Source: Didemnitutus sp047777955 (GTDB lineage Bacteria; Verrucomicrobiota; Verrucomicrobiia; Opitutales; Opitutaceae). From it: a DNA stretch of 64,000 bases. The notes beneath the pieces were generated by a model. It searched no databases, was not told the origin of the DNA, and saw only the letters and a list, made by a program, of their open reading frames with translations. The translations under genes were made by a program, and so were the position numbers. Each line of letters begins with the position of its first letter. The stretch's first letter is position 1. The DNA lies in assembly GCF_047777955.1 (NCBI RefSeq), contig NZ_CP180537.1, forward strand, positions 2,480,001 through 2,544,000, read 5' to 3'. Shown piece by piece: positions 44,016-54,029 of this stretch.

Positions 44016-44765
44016 ATGCCCGCGCTTGAAATCCGCCCCGGTGCCCGCACAGTCGAAGGCTTCGTGGTCCCCGTCCCGCGCATCCGCCGCCTCGCCGCCT
44101 GCTGCCTCGGCCTGCTTGCCCTGACCGCCGCGCGCGCGCAGGTCGCATCGCCCCCGCCCTCGCTCTACGGCGAGGTCAAGGGCACGACCTACGTCGCCCC
44201 CGGGGCCCGCTTCCGCATGACGATCCCCGTGCTGCCCGAGCTGGGCGGCCAGATCCACGACACGGAGAACGTCGTCACCTTCGACGATCCGGTCAGCACG
44301 CACGTGAGCGTCGCCTGCTTCCCGCTCGATCTCTCGAACAAGTGGGAGCTCGATACGCGCGGCACGCGCGACTATCTGGAGTATTTCTTCAAGGAATTCG
44401 TCTTCCCGGATTTCGCGCAGCGCTTCCCTGGCTCCGCCAACGAGGCCAGCCTCTACAGCCCGCAGCTGCGCGACGGCGCGCTCTTCGTCTTCTCGCTGCT
44501 GCCCGGCGGCTCGGCCTTCGAGTCGCGCACCAGCGTCCTCGAGAGCGCGCCGGCCTCGCCCGCGGTGGCCAAGCGCGGCACCCTGCTGTTTGTCCAGAAC
44601 GGCTGCATCTTCATCCTCACCGCCGAACTGGCCGAACGCGTGACGCAGCGCTCGGCGTTCCAGAAGACGCCCGCGCAGGAGAACGAGATCCTGCGCGCGC
44701 GCCTCGTCGAGCTCGCGAACCGCCTCCAGGTGCCGACGCCCAAGCCGGCCCGGCCGGCGCGCTGA
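44016..44765 (+). CDS. Hypothetical secreted protein
   Basis: 249 residues. A signal peptide lies near residues 24-43 (RIRRLAACCLGLLALTAARAQ), preceded by a longer-than-usual N-terminus, so the true start may be a later codon such as the GTG within VEGFVVPVPR. After cleavage there are beta-rich segments (RFRMTIPVLPELGGQ, VSVACFPLDLSNKWELD) and a helical C-terminus. No family recognised. Six bases after rsmA and 17 before the S9 peptidase, so it is in the same + strand run; periplasmic or outer-membrane location likely. Confidence 0.6.
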   Translation: MPALEIRPGARTVEGFVVPVPRIRRLAACCLGLLALTAARAQVASPPPSLYGEVKGTTYVAPGARFRMTIPVLPELGGQIHDTENVVTFDDPVSTHVSVACFPLDLSNKWELDTRGTRDYLEYFFKEFVFPDFAQRFPGSANEASLYSPQLRDGALFVFSLLPGGSAFESRTSVLESAPASPAVAKRGTLLFVQNGCIFILTAELAERVTQRSAFQKTPAQENEILRARLVELANRLQVPTPKPARPAR

Positions 44766-44782
44766 GTCGTCGTCCCGCTTTC

Positions 44783-46908
44783 ATGAAATCCCCCGCCGCG
44801 TTCGTCCTGTCCCTTATGCTCGCCGTCCCCCTGTCCGCCCAATTCGACCTCGCCACGCCCCGGGCGCCCGTCGCCGCGAAGAAGCCGAAGGACGTGACCG
44901 TCCACGAGGACAAGCGCATCGACGACTACTTCTGGCTCCGCGAGAAGGACAACCCGGAGGTGAAGACCTACCTCGAGCAGGAAAACGCCTACACCGAGTC
45001 CGTCCTCGCCCCCGCCAAGGAGCTGCGCGCCGCGCTCTTCAAGGAAATGCGCGGCCGCATCAAGGAGGACGACACCGGCGCGAAGGTCCCCTTCCGCGGC
45101 TGGCTCTACTACACGCGCACGGAAAAGGATAAGCAGTATCCGATCTTCTGCCGCGTCGCCGACCGGCCCGGCGCCGCCGAGGAGGTGCTGCTCGACTTGA
45201 ACCAGCTCGGCGAGGGCAAGCCCTACGTCGCCGTCGGCCATTACCGCGTCAGTGACGACGGCGCCCGCCTCGCCTACTCGATCGATTGGACCGGCTACCG
45301 CCAATACGAGGTCTTCGTCATGGACCTCGCCACCAAGCAGCTCGTGCCCCAGCAGATCGGCAAGGTGTCCGACCTCGAGTGGGGCGCGGGCCACGACGTC
45401 CTCTACTACGTCACCGAGAACGACGCCAAGCGCTCCGACAAGCTCCACCGCTGGACGCTGAGCACGGGCCGGCACGAGCTGCTGCGCACCGAGCCCGACG
45501 AACTCTACAACATCGACGTCAACAAGTCGCAGGACGGCCGCTGGCTGTTCAGCACCGCGGAGAGCAAGGTCACCTCCGAGGTCTTCGCGCTCCGCGCCGA
45601 CGATGCGCAGGGCGCCTTCCGGTCCCTGCTCCCGCGCACCGAGAACGTGAAGGTCCAGGCCGAGCACCACGGCGACCGATTCTACTTCGTCACCAACCGC
45701 GACGCGAAGAACTACAAGGTCGTCTCGGCGCCCGAGGCGGAGCCCGCGCGATGGACCGACGTCATCCCGCACAACCCGGCGGTGAAGATCGAGGGCCTCA
45801 CGCCCTTCGCCCGCTACCTGGTCGTCGAGGAGCGCGAGAACGGCCTGCCCCACCTGCGCGTCTACCACTTCGCCACCGGCGCGTCCTCCCGCCTCGAGAT
45901 GCCCGAGCCCGCCTACGAGGTCTCCGGCAGCAGCAACTGGGAATACGACACCGACGAGTTCCGCTTCGAATACCAGTCGCTGGTGCGCCCGCGCTCGACC
46001 TTCGCCGCCAACCTCGCCACCGGCCAGCGCACGCTGGTGAAGCAGCAGGAGGTGCTCGGCGGCTTCGACCCGAAGAATTACCGCGCCGAGCGGGCCTGGG
46101 CCGTGATGCGCGACGGCGTGAAGGTGCCGCTCTCGATCGTCTATCGGGCCGACCTCGATCGCACGAAGCCGCAGCCGTTCTGGCTCTACGGCTACGGCTC
46201 CTACGGCATCAGCATGCCGATCACCTTCAGCGCCAACCGCCTCAGCCTGTTGGATCGCGGCGTGATCTTCGCCATCGCGCACATCCGCGGCGGCGGCGAG
46301 CTCGGCGAGGAGTGGCGCGAGGCCGGCCGCATGGAGAAGAAGATGACCACGTTCAACGATTTCGTGGACTGCGCCCAGTGGTTGGTGGACAACCGGTGGA
46401 CCACCCCGCGCAGCTCGTCACCTCCGGCGGCAGCGCCGGCGGCCTGCTCATGGGCGCCGTGCTCAACCAGCGCCCCGACCTCTTCAAGGCCGCGCTGGTC
46501 GTCGTTCCCTTCGTCGACGTGCTCAACACCATGCTCGACGCCTCGCTCCCGCTCACGACCGAGGAATACGTCGAGTGGGGCAACCCGAACATCCGCGAGC
46601 AATACCTCTGGATGCGCGCCTACAGCCCCTACGACAACCTCAAGCCCGCCGCCTACCCCAACGTGCTCGTCAACGTCTCGTTCTACGACAGCCAGGTGCC
46701 GTATTGGGAGGGCGCCAAATACCTCGCCAAGCTCCGCACGCTCGACCACGCGAAGGGCAACGCCACGCTCCTCCACACCAACTTCGGCGCCGGCCACGGC
46801 GGCGCCTCCGGCCGTTACGACGCCCTGCACGACACCGCGCGCGACTACGCGTTCTTCCTCTCGGCGCTCGGTCTCACCTCCCCCGCCAAGGCCGCTGCCG
46901 CCCACTGA
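44783..46908 (+). CDS. Secreted prolyl oligopeptidase, S9 family (one frame break)
   Basis: A signal peptide (AAFVLSLMLAVPLSAQ) and an S9A-type propeller are followed by the alpha/beta hydrolase domain. Seen: HEDKRIDDYFWLREKDNPEV, FWLYGYGSYGISMP, IAHIRGGGELGEEWREAGRM, then the nucleophile motif TSGGSAGGLLMG, Asp in VNVSFYDSQVPYWE and His in FGAGHGGASGRY. The frame breaks at the C run 46404-46407; adding one C restores WTTPAQLVTSGG. The repaired length is about 709 residues. It resembles oligopeptidase B / prolyl oligopeptidase and cuts short peptides in the periplasm. Followed by a secreted isoaspartyl peptidase. Confidence 0.9.
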
Positions 46909-46978
46909 CGCCCGCGCGGCCTGAAACCCGGCGACCCGCGGCTGCGCCCCGCCGCGGTCTCGCCCGCCCTCTCGCCCC

Positions 46979-48052
46979 ATGAAAATTCTCCTGCCCCTTC
47001 TCGCGCTCGCCAGCGCTTCGCTCGCCCTCGCCCAAGCCCCCGTCGCGCCCGCTTCGTCCGCACTGCGGCCCTTCGGCCTCGTCATCCACGGCGGCGCCGG
47101 CGTGATCGAACGCCGGAACATGTCGCCCGATCTCGACGCCCAATACCGCGCCACGCTGCAGCAGGCGCTCGACGCCGGTTACGCCGTGCTCGACCGGGGT
47201 GGCACCGCGCTCGACGCCGTCGTGGCCGCGGTGACCGTGATGGAGGACTCGCCGCTCTTCAACGCCGGCAAGGGCGCCGTGTTCAACGCCGACGGCATCT
47301 GCGAGATGGACGCCTCGATCATGAACGGTGCCACGCTCCAGGCCGGCGCCGTCGCGGGCCTGCAGCACGTGCGCAACCCGCTGCACCTCGCCCGCGACGT
47401 GATGGAGAAATCCAAGCACGTCTTCCTCATCGGCGAAGGCGCGGAGAAATTCGCCTGGTCGCTCGGCTACGAGCGCACCCCGAACGAGTATTTCCAGACC
47501 GACTTCCGCCGGAAGCAGCTCGAGCGCGCCAAGCAACTGGAGTCGCGGAAGGACAACGGCACCGCCGCCCTGCCGGCCGACCTCGCCTCGCCCACCACCC
47601 GCGACGAGCGGCACTTCATCCACGAGCAGAAATACGGCACCGTCGGCTGCGTCGCGCTCGACCGGCAGGGCAACCTCGCCGCCGGCACCTCGACCGGCGG
47701 CATGACGAACAAGAAATTCGGCCGCGTCGGCGATGTGCCCGTGATCGGCGCCGGCACCTACGCCAACAACGCCACCTGCGCCATCAGCGCGACCGGCTGG
47801 GGCGAGTTCTTCATCCGCGCCACCGTCGCGCACGACATTTCGGCGCAGATGGAATACCAGGGCAAAGACATCCGCGCCGCGGCCGCCGCCACGCTCGCCA
47901 AGGTCGCCCAGCTCGGCGGCGACGGCGGGGTCATCGGCCTGGATGCCCGCGGCAACGTCATGACGGATTTCAACTCCGAGGGCATGTATCGCGCCTACCG
48001 CATCTCCGACCGGAAAACCGTCATCGCCATCTACGGCGACGAACCCCGCTGA
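46979..48052 (+). CDS. Secreted isoaspartyl peptidase / L-asparaginase (Ntn hydrolase)
   Basis: 357 residues. A signal peptide (KILLPLLALASASLALAQ) precedes the Ntn-hydrolase fold. The self-processing site is EQKYG-TVGCVAL, freeing Thr221 as nucleophile; STGGMTNKKFGRVGDVPVIG and GAGTYANN follow. It cleaves isoaspartyl dipeptides and asparagine. The plant-type family is usually about 300-330 residues plus signal. Together with the S9 peptidase it suggests use of peptides outside the cytoplasm. It starts 70 bp after the S9 gene. Confidence 0.9.
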   Translation: MKILLPLLALASASLALAQAPVAPASSALRPFGLVIHGGAGVIERRNMSPDLDAQYRATLQQALDAGYAVLDRGGTALDAVVAAVTVMEDSPLFNAGKGAVFNADGICEMDASIMNGATLQAGAVAGLQHVRNPLHLARDVMEKSKHVFLIGEGAEKFAWSLGYERTPNEYFQTDFRRKQLERAKQLESRKDNGTAALPADLASPTTRDERHFIHEQKYGTVGCVALDRQGNLAAGTSTGGMTNKKFGRVGDVPVIGAGTYANNATCAISATGWGEFFIRATVAHDISAQMEYQGKDIRAAAAATLAKVAQLGGDGGVIGLDARGNVMTDFNSEGMYRAYRISDRKTVIAIYGDEPR

Positions 48053-48065
48053 GCCCGTCCCGCGC

Positions 48066-48608
48066 GTGAAGATCCTGGCCGTCTCCGGCAGCCTCCGGGC
48101 CGACTCGTCCAACACGCTGCTGCTGCGCGCCGCGGGCCGCCTCGCCCCGCCGGACTGCGCGGTCGAGCTCTTCGCCGGCCTCGGCGCGCTGCCGCACTTC
48201 AATCCCGACATCGAGGACCCGGCCCCCGCCGCCGTCGCGCACTGGAAAGCCGCGGTGGCCGGCGCCGACGGCCTGATCTTCAGCACGCCGGAATACGCGC
48301 ACGGCATCCCCGGCTCGCTCAAGAACGCGCTCGATTGGCTGGTCGGCGGCGTGGAGATCGTGGGCAAGCCGGTCGTGCTGCTCAACGCCTCGCCGCTCTC
48401 GATCCACGCGCCGGCCGCGCTCGCGCAGGTCCTGCGCGCCATCTCCGCCGACGTGCTCGCCGGCGCGACCATCACCGTGAACCTCCGCGGCCGCCGCCCC
48501 GTCGGCTTCGCGCCCGAGGACGATCCCGCCTTCGCCGCCCCGATCCGCGATGGGCTCGCGGCCCTCGTGACCGCAATCCGCACTCGACGCGGCGCGCTCC
48601 GCCCGTGA
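48066..48608 (+). CDS. NAD(P)H-dependent FMN reductase
   Basis: 180 residues from GTG at 48066. The flavodoxin-like FMN site is AVSGSLRADSSN, and the second motif LIFSTPEYAHGIPGSLKNALDW is diagnostic of the FMN reductase / chromate and azo reductase family. Reduces FMN or quinones with NAD(P)H. It lies 13 bp after the isoaspartyl peptidase. No specific partner visible. Confidence 0.9.
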   Translation: MKILAVSGSLRADSSNTLLLRAAGRLAPPDCAVELFAGLGALPHFNPDIEDPAPAAVAHWKAAVAGADGLIFSTPEYAHGIPGSLKNALDWLVGGVEIVGKPVVLLNASPLSIHAPAALAQVLRAISADVLAGATITVNLRGRRPVGFAPEDDPAFAAPIRDGLAALVTAIRTRRGALRP

Positions 48609-48627
48609 AATAGGCCGCTTACCCCGC

Positions 48628-49107
48628 ATGACCAAACGCGCCTTGCTCGACCAGCTCATCGCCCACCTCACTGCCGAGGTCGAGGCGATGACCAAAGCCG
48701 CCCTCGCCACCCACGCGGAGGCGACCGACGACGAGAACAAGGCCGAGGACAAATACGACACCCGCGGCCTCGAGGCCTCCTACCTCGCCCACGGCCAGTC
48801 GAAGGCCGCCGAGGAGGCGGCGCAGGCGGTGGCCCAGTTCCGCGCGCTGCCCGTCCGCGATTTCACCGCCGCCGACCCGATCGGGCTCGGCGCCCTCGTG
48901 GTGCTCGAGAGCAAGGGCGCGCAGTCCCGCTACTTCATCGGCCCGCGCGCCGGCGGCACGGAAGTCGAGATCGACGGCCAGTCAGTCATGGTGGTGACCC
49001 CGCAGTCGCCGCTCGGCCGCCAGCTCCTGGGCCGGAAACTGGGCGACGTGCTCCTGCTTGACGTCGGCGGCCGCAAGGCCGAAAGCCGCATCGCCGCGGT
49101 GCTGTAG
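48628..49107 (+). CDS. GreA/GreB-like transcription elongation factor
   Basis: 159 residues. The N-terminal part is a coiled coil (AHLTAEVEAMTKAALATHAE, SKAAEEAAQAVAQFRAL), and the C-terminal part has the Gre fold: GALVVLESKGAQSRYFIGP, VMVVTPQSPLGRQLLGRKLGD. The Asp/Glu pair at the coil tip that cleaves backtracked RNA is not clearly in the standard DxE form, though EATDDENKAED is strongly acidic, so it may be a relative that binds the polymerase channel with altered activity. ATG follows TACCCCGC. Confidence 0.8.
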   Translation: MTKRALLDQLIAHLTAEVEAMTKAALATHAEATDDENKAEDKYDTRGLEASYLAHGQSKAAEEAAQAVAQFRALPVRDFTAADPIGLGALVVLESKGAQSRYFIGPRAGGTEVEIDGQSVMVVTPQSPLGRQLLGRKLGDVLLLDVGGRKAESRIAAVL

Positions 49108-49220
49108 TCAGGGTCGTTTGCCGGTATTCACCCTAACTTCGAGGGAGAGGAACGGCCTGGGGTGATTCTGCTATCTTCCACGGAGGCAACAGAGTAGCGT
49201 CCCGCGATTCCCTGGGGCTT

Positions 49221-49964
49221 ATGGACGTCACCTCCCATAGGACCGAGGTGGATGCAGCGCGTCTGCTGGTCGATGCGGTGCATCGACTCTCGGTTTGTCG
49301 CACGAACGCGGAAATCATCGCGATCGTCACGCGCGCAACGCGACTCGGGACCGGCGCCGAGGGTGCCAGCTTCGTCCTGCCGGAGGACGGCCAATGCCAC
49401 TACGTCGACGAGGACGCGATCGCTCCGCTCTGGAAAGGACGCCGCTTCCCGATGACGTCGTGCGTCAGCGGCTGGGCGATCCGGCATTGCGCCCGGGTGG
49501 TGATCCCCGACATCGCGAAGGATCCGCGCGTCCTGCCCGACATGTATCAACCCTCGTTCGTCCGCGCGCTGGTGGTGGTGCCGATCCGCAGCCGCGAGCC
49601 GTTCGGCGCCATCGCCGCCTACTGGGCGCAGCCGCAGGCGATCCCGACGCCGGTGGTCGATTGGTTGCAGGCGCTCGCGGACGCCGCCTGCGCCGGACTG
49701 GAGGCCGTGCGCGCGCATCAGGAGATCGAGCAACTGCGCCGCAACTCCAACCCGCCCATTCCGGCCGCGGACCGCACCGTGCGCATGTGTGCCTGGACGC
49801 GCCGCATCTGGCACAACGGCCAGTGGCTCACGATCGAGGCCTACTTGCACGATCGCTTCGGCTTGGATGTCACGCACGGCATGTCCGAGGACGCGAAGGA
49901 AAAGATGCTCGCCGACCTCGCGCCGCCCAAGCCGCAGAGCGCCTCGCCGTTCGCGGCGCACTGA
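49221..49964 (+). CDS. GAF-domain sensor protein with a cysteine-poor CAWC-like tail
   Basis: 247 residues. The GAF domain spans about residues 15-165 (ASFVLPEDGQCHYVDEDA, RFPMTSCVSGWAIRHC, VIPDIAKDPRVLP, RALVVVPIRSREPFGAIAA). After a linker comes a module like the tail found behind many PAS/GAF sensors, usually written CAWCKKI.DD..W....Y....G...SHGIC. Here it reads VRMCAWTRRIWHNGQWLTIE and DVTHGMSEDAKEKM, so the second Cys of each pair is gone. No kinase or DNA-binding domain. Output unknown. Standalone with 113 bp upstream. Confidence 0.75.
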   Translation: MDVTSHRTEVDAARLLVDAVHRLSVCRTNAEIIAIVTRATRLGTGAEGASFVLPEDGQCHYVDEDAIAPLWKGRRFPMTSCVSGWAIRHCARVVIPDIAKDPRVLPDMYQPSFVRALVVVPIRSREPFGAIAAYWAQPQAIPTPVVDWLQALADAACAGLEAVRAHQEIEQLRRNSNPPIPAADRTVRMCAWTRRIWHNGQWLTIEAYLHDRFGLDVTHGMSEDAKEKMLADLAPPKPQSASPFAAH

Positions 49965-50078
49965 CGCTGGCCTCGGAAATTCTCCGCACCGCGGCTCGAC
50001 CCGCACGCGCCGCACCATCGCGCGGACTTTGCCCTTGCGGGGCCGGGGGCGGGCGCTGAACTCGACAGCTTTTCCCGC

Positions 50079-52424
50079 ATGTCCGTCTCTCCGGATCTCC
50101 CGAACCCCGATCACGTGCTCCGCCTCGCGGAGGAATTGAAGCTGAAGGTGCATCAGGTCGCCTCCACCGCCCAGTTGCTCAAGGGCGGCGCGACCGTCCC
50201 CTTCATCTCCCGCTACCGCAAGGAGGTCACCGGCGAGCTCGACGAGGTGCAGGTCACCGCCATCCGCGACGGCCTCGAGCGCATGGAGCAGGTCGACGCC
50301 CGCCGCGCCGCCATCATCGCCTCGCTCACCGAGCGCAACCTCCTCACCGACCAGCTCAAGGCCGCCCTCGGCGCCGCCGACACGCTCACGCAGCTCGAGG
50401 ACATCTACCTGCCCTTCCGCCCGAAGAAGCGCACCCGCGCCACCATCGCCAAGGAAAAGGGTCTCGAGGCGCTCGCCGAGCTCATCTGGGCGCAGGATCC
50501 CGCCAGCGACGTCGCCGCCGCGGCCGCCGCGCTCGTCGGCCACGAATACACCCTCGACGACGGCAAGAACACCAAGGGCAAGATCGAGTCCGCCGACGAA
50601 GCGCTCGCCGGCGCACGCGACATCCTCGCCGAACGCATGAGCGACGACGCGGCCGTGCGCGAAAAGCTCCGCGGCGTCTACCGCGAGCAGGCCGTCGTCT
50701 CCTCGAAGGTCATGTATGGCAAGGAAGCCGAGGGCGCGAAGTTCAAGGACTACTTCGACTGGTCCGAGCCGCTCGCCAAGGCGCCCTCGCACCGCATCCT
50801 CGCCATGCGCCGCGGCGAGAACGAGTCGTTCCTCATCATGCGCATCACGCTGCCCGACGAACTTGCCGCCCAGGCCGTGGTCGAGCTGCACTTCGCCAAA
50901 AACACCTCGCCCGCCGCCGCGCAGGTCCGCCTCGCCGCGCAGGACGCCTTCAAGCGCCTGCTCGCGCCGGCGATGGAGACGGAGATGCGCATCGAGTCGA
51001 AGAAGCGCGCCGACGAGGCCGCGATCAAGGTCTTCGCCGAAAACCTCCGCGAGCTCCTCCTCGCCGCGCCGCTCGGCCAGCGCGCCGTCATGGCGATCGA
51101 CCCGGGCTTCCGCACCGGCTGCAAGACCGTGCTGCTCGACCGCCAGGGCAAGCTGCTGCACAACGACGTCATCTTCCCCGACCGCTCGCCGGCCGAGGCC
51201 AAGGACAAGCTCAAGGGCTTCGTCGACTTCTTCAAGGTCGAGGCCATCGCCATCGGCAACGGCACCGCCGGCCGCGAGACCGAGGCGTTCGTCCGCGCCA
51301 TCGGCCTGCCGGCGTCGATCCCGATCGTCATGGTCAACGAGTCGGGCGCATCGATCTATTCCGCCAGCGAAGTCGCCCGCGAAGAGTTCCCCGACCACGA
51401 CCTCACCGTGCGCGGCGCCGTCTCCATCGGCCGCCGGCTCATGGACCCGCTCGCCGAGCTCGTGAAGCTCGACCCGAAATCCATCGGCGTCGGCCAATAC
51501 CAGCACGACGTCGATCAGTCCGCGCTCAAGCGCTCGCTCGACGACCGCGTCGTCTCCTGCGTCAACGGCGTCGGCGTCGAGGTGAACACCGCCTCGAAGC
51601 AGCTCCTCTCCTACGTCTCCGGTCTCAACGCCGCCACCGCCGCCGCCATCGTCGCGCGCCGCAACGAAAAGGGAGCCTTCAAATCCCGCGCCGAACTCCT
51701 CGAGGTCCCGCGCCTCGGCCCGAAGGCCTTCGAGCAGGCCGCCGGCTTCCTCCGCATCCGCGACGCCGCCCACCCGCTCGACGCGAGCGCCGTGCACCCG
51801 GAGCGTTACGCGCTCGTTGAAAAAATGGCCGCTGACCTCGGCGCCACCGTCGCCGACCTCATGCGCGACGAAAAGCTCCGCAAGCGCATCAAGCTCGAGA
51901 GCTACGTCACCGCCGACGTCGGCCTGCCCACGCTCAAGGACATCCTCGCCGAACTCGCCAAGCCGGGCCGCGACCCGCGCGAGAAGTTCGAGGCCTTCAG
52001 CTTCCAGGAAGGCGTGAGCAAGCCCGAGGACCTCAAGCCCGGCATGAAGCTCCCGGGCATCGTGACCAACGTCACCGCGTTCGGCGCGTTCGTCGACGTC
52101 GGCGTCCACCAGGACGGCCTCGTCCACGTCTCGCAGCTGGCCGACTCCTTCGTCAAGGAACCCGCCGAGGTCGTGAAGCCCGGCCAGAAGGTCATGGTGA
52201 CCGTCGTCGAGGTCGACCTGCCGCGCAACCGCATTGCCCTCTCGATGCGCAGCAACCCGCAACTCGGCCCGCGCACGCCTCAAGGCGCCGGCGGACGCCC
52301 GGGTGGCGGCAACGGTCCGCGCCCCGGCGGCGGTGGTTTCAACCGCGGACCGGCGCAGCTCCCGAAATCCAACCAATCGCTCAACAGCGACTGGTTCTCC
52401 GCCGCGCTGAACAAGAAGAAGTGA
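50079..52424 (+). CDS. tex: RNA-binding transcriptional accessory protein Tex
   Basis: 781 residues, normal for Tex. N-terminal helical domain with QLLKGGATVPFISRYRKEVT, the YqgF-like nuclease fold starting VMAIDPGFRTGCKTVLL, SVGQYQHDVDQ-type region (here IGVGQYQHDVDQ), helix-hairpin-helix repeats in NGVGVEVNTASKQLLSYVSG, and a C-terminal S1 domain (GIVTNVTAFGAFVDVGVHQ). The last 60 residues are Gly/Arg/Pro-rich, probably disordered. Binds RNA and affects transcription. ATG follows TTTTCCCGC. Confidence 0.95.
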   Translation: MSVSPDLPNPDHVLRLAEELKLKVHQVASTAQLLKGGATVPFISRYRKEVTGELDEVQVTAIRDGLERMEQVDARRAAIIASLTERNLLTDQLKAALGAADTLTQLEDIYLPFRPKKRTRATIAKEKGLEALAELIWAQDPASDVAAAAAALVGHEYTLDDGKNTKGKIESADEALAGARDILAERMSDDAAVREKLRGVYREQAVVSSKVMYGKEAEGAKFKDYFDWSEPLAKAPSHRILAMRRGENESFLIMRITLPDELAAQAVVELHFAKNTSPAAAQVRLAAQDAFKRLLAPAMETEMRIESKKRADEAAIKVFAENLRELLLAAPLGQRAVMAIDPGFRTGCKTVLLDRQGKLLHNDVIFPDRSPAEAKDKLKGFVDFFKVEAIAIGNGTAGRETEAFVRAIGLPASIPIVMVNESGASIYSASEVAREEFPDHDLTVRGAVSIGRRLMDPLAELVKLDPKSIGVGQYQHDVDQSALKRSLDDRVVSCVNGVGVEVNTASKQLLSYVSGLNAATAAAIVARRNEKGAFKSRAELLEVPRLGPKAFEQAAGFLRIRDAAHPLDASAVHPERYALVEKMAADLGATVADLMRDEKLRKRIKLESYVTADVGLPTLKDILAELAKPGRDPREKFEAFSFQEGVSKPEDLKPGMKLPGIVTNVTAFGAFVDVGVHQDGLVHVSQLADSFVKEPAEVVKPGQKVMVTVVEVDLPRNRIALSMRSNPQLGPRTPQGAGGRPGGGNGPRPGGGGFNRGPAQLPKSNQSLNSDWFSAALNKKK

Positions 52425-52434
52425 GCGGCTCCCG

Positions 52435-53333
52435 ATGATCCCCTGGGTCGCCGCCACGTTGCTCTCGGCCTTCTTCCTCGGTCTCTACGACCTCGGGACG
52501 AAGCACGCCGTGCGCGACAACGCGGTGCTCCCGGTCCTCTTCTTCGCCAACCTCTGCAGCGCCACGGTCTGGGGCGTGCTCATGGCGCTCGATCGCGCCG
52601 GCGGCCCCGGCCTGCCGGCAATCCTGCACGTCACGCCGCTCACCGGCCTGCAGCACCTGCAGCTGCTGCTGAAGTCGCTCATCGTGGGCGCCTCGTGGGT
52701 CGGCAGCTATTTCGCGGTGAAACACCTGCCGGTCTCGCTCGCCTCGCCCATCCGCGCCACCGGGCCGATGTGGACGCTCTTCGGCGCGTTGCTCGTGCTG
52801 GCGGAACGGCCGTCGTGGCTCGAGATGCTGGGTGTGGCCATCACGCTGGTGTCGTTCGTCGGCCTGGCCTTCGCTGGCGCGCGCGAGGGCATCCACTTCC
52901 ACCGCAACCGGTGGATCTGGCTCCTCGTCGCGGGCACGCTGCTCGGCGCCTGCTCCGGGCTCTACGACAAGTTCCTGCTCGGACGCCAGGGCTTCAACGC
53001 CGCGACCGTGCAGGCGTGGTTCGCCATTTACCTCGCGCTGCTCTTCCTCCCGCTCGCGCTGGGTTGGAAGCTCCGCCTCTGGCCGCGCAACGTCTTCCAT
53101 TGGCGCTGGAGCATCCTCGTCATCTCGTTCGGCCTGCTCGCGGCGGATTTCCTCTACTTCGACGCGCTCCGCCATCCGGACGCGCTCGTCTCGCTCGTCT
53201 CCAGCCTGCGCCGCGGCAGCACCCTCGTCGCTTTCGCGGGCGGCATCTGGCTCTTCGGCGAGCGGCACGGCCGGCAAAACTCCCCGCCGTCCTCGGCGTC
53301 CTCGCCGGCATCGTGCTCACGCTGCTCGGGTGA
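52435..53333 (+). CDS. EamA-family (DMT) transporter (one frame break)
   Basis: About 299 residues after repair, with ten predicted membrane helices in two EamA repeats. Examples are VAATLLSAFFLGLYDLGTKHA, VSLASPIRATGPMWTLFGALLVL, and the second repeat beginning WLLVAGTLLGACSGLYDKFLL. The frame breaks at the A run 53276-53279; one added base restores KLPAVLGVLAGIVLTLLG as the last helix. Exports small metabolites; substrate unknown. It starts ten bases after tex. Confidence 0.8.
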
Positions 53334-53463
53334 TGGCTGGTGCGGGCTCGGCCGTGTTCCGTCCTGCATGCGAACGGGGCGCGCGGGACGAAAGCCTCGT
53401 TCCGCCTCGTGGCCGCCCCGTCTTGCGCCTTGTGTTGCCGGACGCTTCGCGCAACGTCGCGCC

Positions 53464-53796
53464 ATGTCCACCTCCGACCTGCAGATCGAAGTCCTCACCG
53501 CCGGCAGCGGCGCGGCGCCGAAGAAGGGCGACCTCGTCACCGTCCACTACACCGGCTGGCTGACCAACGGGCAGAAGTTCGACAGCTCGCGCGACCGCGA
53601 CGAGCCGTTCACTTTCGCGCTCGGCCTGCGGCAGGTCATCGGCGGCTGGGACCAGGGCGTCGCCACCATGAAGGTCGGCGACAAGGTGAAACTCACCATC
53701 CCGCCCCACCTCGGCTACGGCGCGCGCGGCTTCCCCGGCGCCATCCCGCCCAACGCCACGCTCGTCTTCGAAGTCGAGCTGCTCCAGATCGGCTGA
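53464..53796 (+). CDS. FKBP-type peptidyl-prolyl isomerase
   Basis: 110 residues, a single FKBP domain with no signal peptide. Core motifs are VTVHYTGWLTNGQKFDSS, VIGGWDQGVATMKVGDK and the C-terminus IPPNATLVFEVELLQIG. Catalyses proline isomerisation in the cytoplasm. The ATG at 53464 is chosen because the open frame before it has no FKBP similarity. Followed after 2 bp by the S4 protein. Confidence 0.95.
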   Translation: MSTSDLQIEVLTAGSGAAPKKGDLVTVHYTGWLTNGQKFDSSRDRDEPFTFALGLRQVIGGWDQGVATMKVGDKVKLTIPPHLGYGARGFPGAIPPNATLVFEVELLQIG

Positions 53797-53798
53797 CC

Positions 53799-54029
53799 AT
53801 GGCCACCGAACCCAATCTCCGCGAGGTCGCCATCCGCGGCGCGCACATCGAACTCTCCCAGCTGCTGAAGTTCGGCGGGCTCGTCGCCACCGGCGGCGAG
53901 GCCAAGCAGGTCATCGGCGCCGGTCAGGTGCAGCTCAACGGTGCGGTGGAAACCCAGCGCGGCAAGAAGGTCGTGCCGGGCGACCGCGTGAGCTACGACG
54001 GTCAGACGCTGCTCGTGCGCGGCTCCTGA
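53799..54029 (+). CDS. Small S4-domain RNA-binding protein (YbcJ-like)
   Basis: 76 residues, almost only an S4 domain: IELSQLLKFGGLVATGGEAK and AGQVQLNGAVETQRGKKVVPG, with the Lys/Arg surface of YbcJ-type proteins. Binds RNA, likely rRNA. It starts two bases after the FKBP gene. Its last 28 bases overlap the convergent DTW gene end. Confidence 0.9.
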   Translation: MATEPNLREVAIRGAHIELSQLLKFGGLVATGGEAKQVIGAGQVQLNGAVETQRGKKVVPGDRVSYDGQTLLVRGS

